Shown piece by piece: positions 1 through 6,795 of a stretch of DNA of 14,371 nt. The stretch is from JBDTMT01 sp033764095 (GTDB lineage: Bacteria > Desulfobacterota > Binatia > HRBIN30 > CADEER01). The DNA lies in NCBI GenBank assembly GCA_033764095.1, contig JANRJF010000106.1, positions 1-14,371 of the forward strand, in the 5' to 3' direction. Below the pieces are notes generated by a model. That model was not told the origin of the DNA. It searched no databases and saw only the letters and a program-made list of their open reading frames with translations. Each line of letters opens with the position of its first letter. Within the stretch, counting starts at the first letter, position 1. The position numbers were made by a program, and so were the translations under genes.

Positions 1-663
1 GCCGATGGTGAAGATGCTCGGCAGCTCGTGGGTCACCACCACGATGGTGGCGCCGAGGCTGTCGCGCAGCTCGAGGATGAGGTCGTCGAGCAGGCGCGAG
101 CTGATCGGGTCGAGCCCGGCCGACGGCTCGTCGAAGTAGAGAATGTCGGGATCGAGCGCCATGGCGCGCGCCAGGCCGGCGCGCTTCTGCATGCCGCCGG
201 AGATCTGCGACGGGTAGTAGTCCTCGAACCCCTTGAGGCCGACCAGCGCCAGCTTGAGCGAGGCCACCTCGCGGATCTCGGCCGGGCTCAGCTGGGTGAA
301 CTCGCCGAGCGGCAGGCCGACGTTCTCGGCCAGCGTCAGCGAGCTGAACAGCGCGCCGCTCTGATAGAGGATGCCGGCGCCGCGCAGTATGCGCTCGCGC
401 ACCTCGGGCTCGGCGCGGGTGAAGTTCTCCTCGCCGTAGAAGATCTCGCCCTTGGCCGGCTCGATCAGGCCGATCAGGTGCTTGAGCAGCGTGCTCTTCC
501 CGCAGCCCGAGCCGCCCATGATGATGAAGATGTCGCCGCGGTTGACGCTGAAGTTGAGGTCGCGCATGACGACGAAGCTGCCGAACGCCATGGTCAGGTC
601 GCGCACCGTGATGCGCGCCTCGGCGGTGCTGGCGGTCTTGGCCGCGCCGTTGGTCGCCGCCAT
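1..663 (-). CDS. mlaF: Mla-type lipid ABC transporter ATP-binding protein MlaF (partial, C-terminus off the window)
   Basis: Cytoplasmic ATPase that pairs with the permease MlaE to drive phospholipid movement between inner and outer membranes. The 221 visible residues contain a Walker A motif, GGSGCGKST (about residues 50-58), a Q-loop in LYQSGALFSSLT (Q101), the signature ISGGMQKR (154-161), Walker B ILYFDEP (174-180) and the switch histidine in VVTHELPS (H212). GALFSSLT after the Q-loop and SGGMQKR in place of SGGQQQR are typical of the MlaF/Ttg2A family. Family members are roughly 265-270 residues, so about 45 C-terminal residues lie beyond position 1. The ATG at 663 shares one base with the mlaE stop (TGATG), which indicates translational coupling. 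mlaD and other partners, if present, would be further downstream, outside the window. Confidence 0.93.
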   Translation of the reverse strand, partial: MAATNGAAKTASTAEARITVRDLTMAFGSFVVMRDLNFSVNRGDIFIIMGGSGCGKSTLLKHLIGLIEPAKGEIFYGEENFTRAEPEVRERILRGAGILYQSGALFSSLTLAENVGLPLGEFTQLSPAEIREVASLKLALVGLKGFEDYYPSQISGGMQKRAGLARAMALDPDILYFDEPSAGLDPISSRLLDDLILELRDSLGATIVVVTHELPSIFTIG

Positions 664-1796
664 CAGATGCCGAGGATGTAGAAGGAGAAGGCGAAGATGC
701 CGCAGGCGCTGACGATCAGCACGATGCCGGTGACCACCGCCGAGGTGGCGGCGTCGCCGACCGCCGCGGCGCTGGAGCCCGCCTGCATGCCGCGCAGGCA
801 GCCGGCGAGGGCGATCAGCACGCCGTACACCGAGGCCTTGAAGATGCCGCCGGCGAGGTCGGTGAGGCTGACCGCCTGGAAGAGCTCGTTGAAATACACC
901 GGCCAGCTGAGGTCGAGCATGCCGGTGGCGATGAAGCCGCCGCCGATGATGCCGATCAGGTCGGAGTACAGGCAGAGCAGCGGCATCATCAGGCACAGCG
1001 CCAGGGCGCGCGGCAGGACGAGAAACTCCATCGGGTCGATGCCCATGGTGGTGAGCGCGTCGATCTCCTGGGTGACCTTCATGGTGCCGAGCTGCGCCGC
1101 GAAGGCGGCGCCGGTGCGGCCGGCCATGACGATGCCGGTCATCATCGCGCCCATCTCGCGCACCACCGCGATGCCGACCAGGTCGGCGATGTAGATCGCG
1201 GCGCCGAACTTCTGCAGCTGCACCGCCCCGACGAACGCCATGATCACGCCGACCAGGAAGCTGATCAGGGTGATGATCGGCAGCGCCTCGGCGCCGGCCT
1301 GCTGAACGAACAGCAGCAGGTCGCTGGCGCGAAAGCGCGCCTTGCCGGTGAGCAGCGCGGCGAAGGCGAGCACCAGCCGGCCGAGAAAGGCGAGGAAGTC
1401 GGTCGCCTCGCCGACCAGCGTCAGCGTGGCGCTGCCGAGACGCGCCAGGAGCGACGGCGTGGCGCCGGCCTTCGCCTTGGCATCGGCCTTCTCGGGCACC
1501 GCGCTGGCGAGCTTGAGCAGGCGATCGACGCCCTCCGGCAGGCCGCTGCGGTCGACGGCGACGTCGTGCGCGCGCGCCGCGTCGGCGACCTTGTTGAGGA
1601 AGATCAGCAGGCTGGTGTCCCAGTCGCCGAGCTGCTGCGCGTCGAAGGCCAGGTGCTTCGGCGCCGGCGCCTCGCTCAGCGCTGCCTCGACCGGTGCCGC
1701 GTCCGGTACCTCGCTGGCCAGCTTCCACGCCCCGCCGACGCGCAACAGCACGCGCTCCGGCGTCGGGCGGCTGAGATCGATCTCGGCGGCGGACAT
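663..1796 (-). CDS. mlaE: MlaE-type lipid ABC transporter permease with N-terminal STAS-like domain
   Basis: Inner-membrane permease of an Mla-type phospholipid transporter, 377 residues from the ATG at 1796. The first ~100 residues are soluble and look like a STAS domain (hydrophobic strand LLRVGGAWKL at 17-26; GDWDTSLLIFLNKVADAAR near 57-75). This would play the role that the separate MlaB protein plays in E. coli. The permease domain follows, with membrane segments at roughly 137-150, 168-193, 200-225, 262-292 and 350-376. The family hallmark VVREMGAMMTGIVMAGRTGA is at about 211-230, followed by AQLGTMKVTQEIDAL. The frame stays open to 1889, but the added N-terminal residues are Arg-rich and unlike the family, so the internal ATG before SAAEIDLSRP is preferred; its ribosome-binding site is weak (GGGGT). 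The stop overlaps the mlaF start. The order E then F is reversed relative to E. coli mlaFEDCB. Confidence 0.9.
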   Translation of the reverse strand: MSAAEIDLSRPTPERVLLRVGGAWKLASEVPDAAPVEAALSEAPAPKHLAFDAQQLGDWDTSLLIFLNKVADAARAHDVAVDRSGLPEGVDRLLKLASAVPEKADAKAKAGATPSLLARLGSATLTLVGEATDFLAFLGRLVLAFAALLTGKARFRASDLLLFVQQAGAEALPIITLISFLVGVIMAFVGAVQLQKFGAAIYIADLVGIAVVREMGAMMTGIVMAGRTGAAFAAQLGTMKVTQEIDALTTMGIDPMEFLVLPRALALCLMMPLLCLYSDLIGIIGGGFIATGMLDLSWPVYFNELFQAVSLTDLAGGIFKASVYGVLIALAGCLRGMQAGSSAAAVGDAATSAVVTGIVLIVSACGIFAFSFYILGI

Positions 1797-1909
1797 GTCG
1801 GCGGCGACCCCGCCGCGGGCGTAGCAAGTCCGCCGGCGGCCGTCCAATTCCGCGTTCGTTGTTGGTCGCGCGTAGGGTCTGCGTGGCACGTCTCCGGCGA
1901 GCGCGCCTT

Positions 1910-2021
1910 GGCCACGGATGACACGGATAGAGGCTTGGATTTCTCGGATCGGAAATAGGGCCGCCCTACCGCTCTGGTGATTCCGTGTAATCCGGTCTTC
2001 TATCCGTGTAATCCGTGATCC
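1910..2021. repeat. Intergenic imperfect palindrome built from TCCGTGTAATCCG units
   Basis: The 291-bp gap between the channel gene stop and the mlaE start holds an imperfect inverted repeat. The left arm (1910-1930) reads GGCCACGGATGACACGGATAG. The right arm (2000-2021) is close to its reverse complement, with the core CTATCCGTGTAATCC. The 13-mer TCCGTGTAATCCG also occurs twice in direct orientation (1982-1994 and 2003-2015, period 21). It could fold in the transcript leaving the channel gene. No T-run marks it as a classical intrinsic terminator. The rest of the gap (1797-1909 and 2022-2087) shows no gene and no convincing promoter. Confidence 0.75.
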
Positions 2022-2087
2022 AGGCTATTCGCGTGTGGGTAGAGGGTAGGGATCCAACGCTCGACCGCGCGTGACGCAAACGCTCGT

Positions 2088-3596
2088 TCAGAGGCCGAGG
2101 AACTGGCGCACGCGGCGCAGCAGGTTCTGCGCGGCTGCGTCGCTGGCGAAGGGCGGCAGGGCGGCGGCGGCGGCGCGCTCGGCCTGCTGGCCGGCGTGGC
2201 GGTGCGCGGCGATCTGGGTGATCGGTTCGAGCAGGGCGGGGTCGGCGGCGAGGATCTTCTCGAAGGCGGCGCGCCCGATCTCGAGCACGACCGCGTCGCT
2301 GACCGCGGTGACGCTGGCCGAGCGGCGGTCGCCGGCGAGCAGCGACATCTCGCCGAAGTAGTCGCCCGGGCCCATGCCGGCGAGCGTCCGCGCGCTGGCG
2401 CCGCTGCCGATGCTGACCTCCACCGTGCCGCGCTCGACCAGGTAGAGTGTGTCGCCCGGCGCCCCCTCGCGTACGATCGTCTCGCCGGCGGCGAACGGCA
2501 GGCGGCGCGCTGCGGCGGCGAGCGCCGCCCGCTCCTCGGCCGCGAGCGGCGCCAGCAGGGGCACGCCGGCGAGGGCCGCGGCGATGTCGGCGTGCTCGAA
2601 GGGCGGGCGCGGCGGCGCGGGGTGCAGGTAGACGTCGGTCGGCGAGGTGGCGACGGTGATGCGGGCGCGGCGCAGGCCGTACCAGGTGTTGGTCATGACG
2701 CGGTCGCGCAGCGACGTGAGCCGGGCGTAGTCGTCGAGCCAGTAGCGCACCTCGTACTCGATGCTGGTCGGCTTGTACTGCGCCGTGTAGACCTCCGGCT
2801 CTGGATCGCTGAGCACGCCCGGGTCGGCGCGCAGCACCGCCAGCACCGCCTGCTTCACCAGGTTCGGCGGCATCTCGTACGCCGCCTCGAACAGGAAACT
2901 GTCGCGGTGCAGCGGGTCGGGGCGCGAGTAGTTGATCACCGCCTGGCGCGCCAGCGCGGTGTTGGGGAAGATGACGAACTCGTTGCGGCGGGTGCGCAGG
3001 CGCGTGGTGCGCCAACCGGTCTCGACCACCACGCCTTCGTGGTTGTCGACCCGCACCCAGTCGCCGGTCTCGATCGGCGCCTCGAGCTCCAGCACCAGGC
3101 CGCTGACGATGCTGCCGAGCACGTCCTGCAGCGCCAGGCCGATGATCGCGGTGACCACCGCCGAGGTGGCGACCAGCGAGGCGAGGTTGATGTTGAGGGT
3201 CAGCCGCAGGACGAAGAGGACGATGAGGAAGTAGATCAGCAGTCCGGTGAGGTCGCGGAAGATGGCCGACACCGAGCTGCCGCGCGCGCGCAGGTACAGG
3301 TCGACGAACAGCACCAGCGCGATGCGCACCAGGCTGATCGCCACCGCCGCGATCGCCAGCGCGCGCAGCCAGACCTCGATGCCGAGGTCGTCGCCCTCGC
3401 CGCGCGCCGCCAACGCCAGGTAGGCCGCGACCAGTCCGACGATGAGCAGCGTCAGGCCGCCGTCGAGCCGCCGCCCGAGCCGCGTCCGGTGCACCGCGGT
3501 GCGGGTCGCCAGCAGCAGCAGCAGCGCCAGCACCAGCAGCACGGTGGTGCCGAGCGGATGCGCCAGCGCCGCCGCCGTGTATTCCTGGATGGACAT
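2088..3596 (-). CDS. MscS-family channel fused to a C-terminal cyclic-nucleotide-binding domain
   Basis: 502-residue inner-membrane channel. The N-terminal half has about five hydrophobic segments (near 17-34, 48-64, 76-101, 116-134 and 137-169). It continues into the MscS pore and beta domain, with ALQDVLGSIVSGLVLELEAPIETGDWVRV (about 155-183) and RTTRLRTRRNEFVIFPN (196-212), both characteristic of MscS. The cytoplasmic MscS domain runs to about 325. A cyclic-nucleotide-binding domain follows (about 338-460), with a phosphate-binding cassette around FGEMSLLAGDRRSASVTA (414-431). This architecture matches the bacterial cyclic-nucleotide-gated (bCNG) branch of the MscS superfamily, where ligand binding rather than membrane tension may gate the pore. 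Whether this one binds cAMP or cGMP, and whether it still senses tension, cannot be read from the sequence. The start is the ATG at 3596; the channel is on the same strand as mlaEF, 291 bp upstream of them. Confidence 0.92.
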   Translation of the reverse strand: MSIQEYTAAALAHPLGTTVLLVLALLLLLATRTAVHRTRLGRRLDGGLTLLIVGLVAAYLALAARGEGDDLGIEVWLRALAIAAVAISLVRIALVLFVDLYLRARGSSVSAIFRDLTGLLIYFLIVLFVLRLTLNINLASLVATSAVVTAIIGLALQDVLGSIVSGLVLELEAPIETGDWVRVDNHEGVVVETGWRTTRLRTRRNEFVIFPNTALARQAVINYSRPDPLHRDSFLFEAAYEMPPNLVKQAVLAVLRADPGVLSDPEPEVYTAQYKPTSIEYEVRYWLDDYARLTSLRDRVMTNTWYGLRRARITVATSPTDVYLHPAPPRPPFEHADIAAALAGVPLLAPLAAEERAALAAAARRLPFAAGETIVREGAPGDTLYLVERGTVEVSIGSGASARTLAGMGPGDYFGEMSLLAGDRRSASVTAVSDAVVLEIGRAAFEKILAADPALLEPITQIAAHRHAGQQAERAAAAALPPFASDAAAQNLLRRVRQFLGL

Positions 3597-3603
3597 CGTG
3601 CGC

Positions 3604-3638
3604 GGGGATTTAGTCGGTCGCCGTGAGTTAGTGAAACC
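3604..3638 (-). promoter_or_regulatory. Conserved upstream element (copy 1), just upstream of the channel gene
   Basis: Read on the minus strand, this segment begins GGTTTCACTAA and ends ATCCCC. It aligns with 14155-14187 upstream of the P450 gene: the blocks GGTTTCACTAA, CGG, CCGA and ATCCCC are identical and the short spacers differ. It ends 7 bp upstream of the channel ATG. It contains weak promoter-like hexamers (TTCACT, then CTAAAT after 16 bp), so it could be a promoter or operator. It could also be part of a dispersed repeat, since both copies sit beside palindromes. Confidence 0.4.
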
Positions 3639-3644
3639 CCCGGC

Positions 3645-3740
3645 GGAAGGCTGTTACGCTGCTAGGCTGTTAGGCTGTTAGGGGGGAGAACGAGTTGAGG
3701 TTCTCTGGCCCCTAACAGCCTAGCAGCGTAACAGCCTTCC
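3645..3740. repeat. Long palindrome made of CTGTTAGG octamer repeats
   Basis: The left arm (3645-3684) contains four contiguous octamers at 3651-3682: CTGTTACG, CTGCTAGG, CTGTTAGG, CTGTTAGG. The right arm (3709-3740) is the reverse complement of the left arm except that it has one octamer fewer. The outer 30 bp pair perfectly, from GGAAGGCTGTTACGCTGCTA inward. A second small stem, GAGAAC (3686-3691) with GTTCTC (3700-3705), closes the loop. The right arm ends on the first base of the AsmA gene stop codon (3740-3742). The structure could stop or stabilise the AsmA transcript, but it lacks a terminal U-run. Confidence 0.85.
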
Positions 3741-6568
3741 TACTCCGGCGTCGGGGTCGGGGCGCTGGAGCCGATGACGTCGTCGAACAGGCTCTCGAAC
3801 GGCTTGGCGACCGCCGCGCCGATGGCGCGCGGGACGTTGATGGCGGCGTTGGCGGCCCAGCGCATGGTGGAGGCGGGCAGGGCGGAGACGTCGGGGCGGA
3901 CGATCGGCTGCTCGACGGTGCCGCTGATGCGCGCCGGGATCGGCGGGAAGGTGGGCAGCAGCGCGGTGGGCAGCGGCACGACGCCGAGCGAGATCATGTG
4001 CTGCAGACCGGCGGCGGTGAGGGTGACGCGGGTGTCGAGGTCGAGGCGGCCGTCGAAGCCGACGCTGCCGCTGCCGGTCATGCTGTAGTCCTGCGTGCTC
4101 GCCTGCAGGTCGGAGCTGTGCACGGCGCCGCCGTGGACGGTGACGCTGGCCGTCGCCGTGCGTAGCGGATTGTGCGGCGTCCCCTCGCTGCGCCGGGCGC
4201 GGCGCAGCAGCGCGTCCCACAGCGCCGCGAGCACGGCGGTCGAGCGCAGCGTGCCGCCGCGCACCGTCATGGTGCCGGAGCCATTCAGCGTCGGCGCCCA
4301 GTCGTTGATCACGTTGCCGCGCAGGCTGGCATTGACCGTCATGGCCGCGCCGTCGAGCGGCGCCGCGGCGATGCCGAACATGATCGTCAGCGCGGCGGGG
4401 TCGAGGTTGGTGACCGCCACCGAGCCTTCGAACGGGTAGGCGCCGTCGAGGAGGTAGCGGCCGCGATGCTGCCAGGCGCCACCGGCGCTGGTGAAGGTGA
4501 GGTTCGAGAAGGCGAGCGTATCGGCGTCGAAGGTGAAATCGCCGCTCGCCTGGGTGGCGCGCAGCGGGCCGTAGCGCGCTGCCGCGGCGCTGGCGTGGGC
4601 GTCGTCGATCGCGAGGCCGGTGCTCGATTCGCGCAGCGTGCCGGTGAAGTGGGCGGGGGCGTCGACCGCCAGCTGGTTGAAGAGGAACTTGCCGCTCGAC
4701 AGCCGCAGGTCGAGGCCGACGCTGGAATGCTGGTCGGCCGGGCGCAGCGCCAGGTCGGCGGTCAGCGTCGCGACGCCGCCGGCGCTGCGCGGCGCGCCGG
4801 GCGTGTCGTCGACCGCCTCGAGCAGCGTGTCGAGGTTGGCGCCGCTGGTGCTGAGCCGCGCGTCGATGCCGGCGGCGGAGATCGATTTCGCGCTGCCCGT
4901 CCAGGTGGCGCCGAAGACGCGCGCGCGCAGGCTCGGCAGCTGCAGCGTGTCGCGCGTGCGCACGAAGCTGGCCTCGAGCTCGGGCAGGTCGACGCCGCCG
5001 GCGCGGCCGCTGGCGCGCAGCGTGCCGGTGACGCCGGGGCGCAGCGGTAGCGTACCGGAGACCTTCCACGCCTCGCCGTTCACCTGCGCGCTCAGCGCGT
5101 CGACGCGCAGCACGCCGTTGGCGAAGGCGAAGCGCCCGTCGAGGTCGCGGATGGCGGCCGATTCGATCGCGGTGGCGGCGGCGGTGACGGTGCCGTTGGC
5201 GAGCGACCAGGTGTTGTTCTGCTGGACCAGGTCGGCGGCCAGCGCCAGCGGCGCGCGCACCTCGGTGGCCGACCAGCCGAGGTGGCCGCTCGCCTGGCGC
5301 AGCTCGACGCGGCCGCGCGTGGATTGGCCGAGCGTGCCGCGCCCCTCGGCGCTGATCGTCAGCGGGCCGGCGGCCTGCAGGCCGCGCAGATCGGCATTGG
5401 CAGCGATCAGCGCGCGCACCGCGGCGGCGCCGTCGATCCCCTCGCCGCGCACGCCACCGTCGAGCGTCGGCGGATCGGCGAGCGTCAGCGTGCCGCTCTG
5501 CGTCCAGGTGCCGCCGTAGGCGCTGGCGCGCGCCTGGCTGAGGGTCGTCGTGTGCCCGTCCCACTTGAGCGCGGCGTGCAGCGCGGTGGCGTCGAGCAGC
5601 GGATGGTGGACGGCGCCGAGGTCGAGCTCGGCGTTGGCCGAGGTCGGTGCGGCGTCGCGCCAGGCGGCGGCGCCGCGCAGCGCCGCCGGCGAGCCGGCCT
5701 GCCAGTCCTTCCAGGCGAGGCGGCCGTCGGCGAGCTCGGCAAAGGCGCGCACCTCGCCGCCGGCCAGCGTGCCGCGCAGGTCGCCGCCGATGCGCAGTCG
5801 TCCCTCCGTCGTCAGATCGGCGAGCGCGGCCGGCAGCCACGCGGCGAGCGTGGTGGCTTCGACCTCGGTGGCCTCGAAGCGCGCTTCGCCGCGCAGCGGC
5901 GCGCGACAGGCGGCGAGCGTCGCCTCGCCCGACAGGCGATCGAGGCGCACGGCACCGACGCGCAGCGCGCTGCTGCCCGGACCGCTGGCGTCGATGGCGA
6001 TGCGCGCGCCGGGGCGCAGCGGCTCGACGGTGGCGCGCAGGTCGGTCAGCGCGATGCGGCGCGGCGGCGCGACGCTGCGGTCGATGAACAACACCGCGCC
6101 GCCGGACAGGCGCAGGCGTGGCAGCTGCGCGTCGAGGTCGGCGGCGACGGCATCGTCGCCGCCCGCGGCGCCGCCGAGCGCGCGGCCGCCGAGACGCAGG
6201 GTGCCGTCGTCGTCGCGCACCAGCGTCGCCGCCGGGTGATCGATCTGCACCAGGCTGACGGCGAGCTGGCGGCGCAGCAGGGCGCGGAAGCTGATCCGCG
6301 CGCGGATCCGTTGGGCGGTGGCGGCCGGCGTGCCGTCCTCGCCCAGCCAGGCGACGTCGTCGAGCGTCACCGACAGCGGCGGCCACAGCGTCAGGCCGGC
6401 GTCGCCGAAGCGCACGGTCGGCCCCAGGCGGGCGGCGAGCTGCTCGCCCAACCACTCGCGCGACTTCTGCGCGCGCAGCAGCCAGAACCCGGCCACGGCC
6501 GCGAGCAGCAGGACGATCAGTCCGCCGAGCGCCAGGCGGCGCGCGATGCGGCGCACCCGTTGGCTCAT
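3740..6568 (-). CDS. AsmA-family inner-membrane-anchored periplasmic protein
   Basis: 942-residue protein with an N-terminal basic stretch and one membrane segment (about residues 14-32, LALGGLIVLLLAAVAGFWLL), then a long periplasmic region. After the membrane segment, the run REWLGEQLAARLGPTVRFGD (residues 37-56), LTLWPPLSVTLDDV, then ARISFRALLRRQLAVSLVQI matches the N-terminal AsmA pattern. The middle is many beta-rich repeats of the type seen in AsmA and DUF3971 proteins. The C-terminus (PIPARISGTVEQPIVRPDV, then a short Ala-rich tail) matches the AsmA C-terminal region. AsmA-like proteins (AsmA, TamB, YhdP) are large groove-shaped proteins implicated in lipid transfer to the outer membrane; that role here is inferred from the family. 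The ATG at 6568 gives a complete anchor. The gene is transcribed away from hpnJ across a 227-bp divergent gap. High GC makes other frames look open here, but only this frame gives a plausible protein. Confidence 0.85.
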   Translation of the reverse strand: MSQRVRRIARRLALGGLIVLLLAAVAGFWLLRAQKSREWLGEQLAARLGPTVRFGDAGLTLWPPLSVTLDDVAWLGEDGTPAATAQRIRARISFRALLRRQLAVSLVQIDHPAATLVRDDDGTLRLGGRALGGAAGGDDAVAADLDAQLPRLRLSGGAVLFIDRSVAPPRRIALTDLRATVEPLRPGARIAIDASGPGSSALRVGAVRLDRLSGEATLAACRAPLRGEARFEATEVEATTLAAWLPAALADLTTEGRLRIGGDLRGTLAGGEVRAFAELADGRLAWKDWQAGSPAALRGAAAWRDAAPTSANAELDLGAVHHPLLDATALHAALKWDGHTTTLSQARASAYGGTWTQSGTLTLADPPTLDGGVRGEGIDGAAAVRALIAANADLRGLQAAGPLTISAEGRGTLGQSTRGRVELRQASGHLGWSATEVRAPLALAADLVQQNNTWSLANGTVTAAATAIESAAIRDLDGRFAFANGVLRVDALSAQVNGEAWKVSGTLPLRPGVTGTLRASGRAGGVDLPELEASFVRTRDTLQLPSLRARVFGATWTGSAKSISAAGIDARLSTSGANLDTLLEAVDDTPGAPRSAGGVATLTADLALRPADQHSSVGLDLRLSSGKFLFNQLAVDAPAHFTGTLRESSTGLAIDDAHASAAAARYGPLRATQASGDFTFDADTLAFSNLTFTSAGGAWQHRGRYLLDGAYPFEGSVAVTNLDPAALTIMFGIAAAPLDGAAMTVNASLRGNVINDWAPTLNGSGTMTVRGGTLRSTAVLAALWDALLRRARRSEGTPHNPLRTATASVTVHGGAVHSSDLQASTQDYSMTGSGSVGFDGRLDLDTRVTLTAAGLQHMISLGVVPLPTALLPTFPPIPARISGTVEQPIVRPDVSALPASTMRWAANAAINVPRAIGAAVAKPFESLFDDVIGSSAPTPTPE

Positions 6569-6671
6569 GCGCGCTCGGTGCGGCGCATCCGGTCCATGGT
6601 GGGCGCAGGCTCTAGCACGGGCGGCGGTACGCGGGAATGGCGCGCAGGCCGCGGCGCGCCCGACCGCCGCG

Positions 6672-6698
6672 TTGAACTGACCGGGGGGCTGCGATACT
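6672..6698 (+). promoter_or_regulatory. Putative extended -10 promoter for the hpnJ unit
   Basis: In the divergent gap between the AsmA gene and hpnJ, a TTGAAC hexamer (6672-6677) is followed after 15 bp by TGC-GATACT (6690-6698), an extended -10 type sequence. Transcription would begin near 6705 and leave a leader of about 90 bases. That leader contains two tandem copies of TGGCCGACG (6751-6768) and a degenerate third. The spacer is shorter than the usual 17 bp and the match is moderate, so this is a prediction only. Confidence 0.35.
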
Positions 6699-6795
6699 GT
6701 CCCGCTCCGTTGCGCAAGCCGCGAAGGGGGTCCGCCGGGGAGCAGAGCCCTGGCCGACGTGGCCGACGCGGCCGGCTGGTGAGAGCAGGCGGCTG

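Noticed and set aside
1797..1889. Longer N-terminus for MlaE starting at 1889
   Set aside because: The extra 31 residues are Arg-rich and have no family similarity; the ATG at 1796 begins directly before the STAS-like domain.
2196..3626. Plus-strand open frame of 476 codons opposite the channel gene
   Set aside because: Composition-driven antisense frame (Arg/Gln/Asp/Val-rich) with no motif; the channel gene is clear on the other strand.
3645..3740. CRISPR array or intrinsic terminator
   Set aside because: The repeats are 8 bp, contiguous and arranged as a palindrome with no spacers, and there is no U-run after the stem.
3720..6455. Minus-strand open frame of 911 codons overlapping the AsmA gene
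   Set aside because: Arg/Pro/Ala-rich out-of-frame shadow. The AsmA frame has a membrane anchor and family-like ends.
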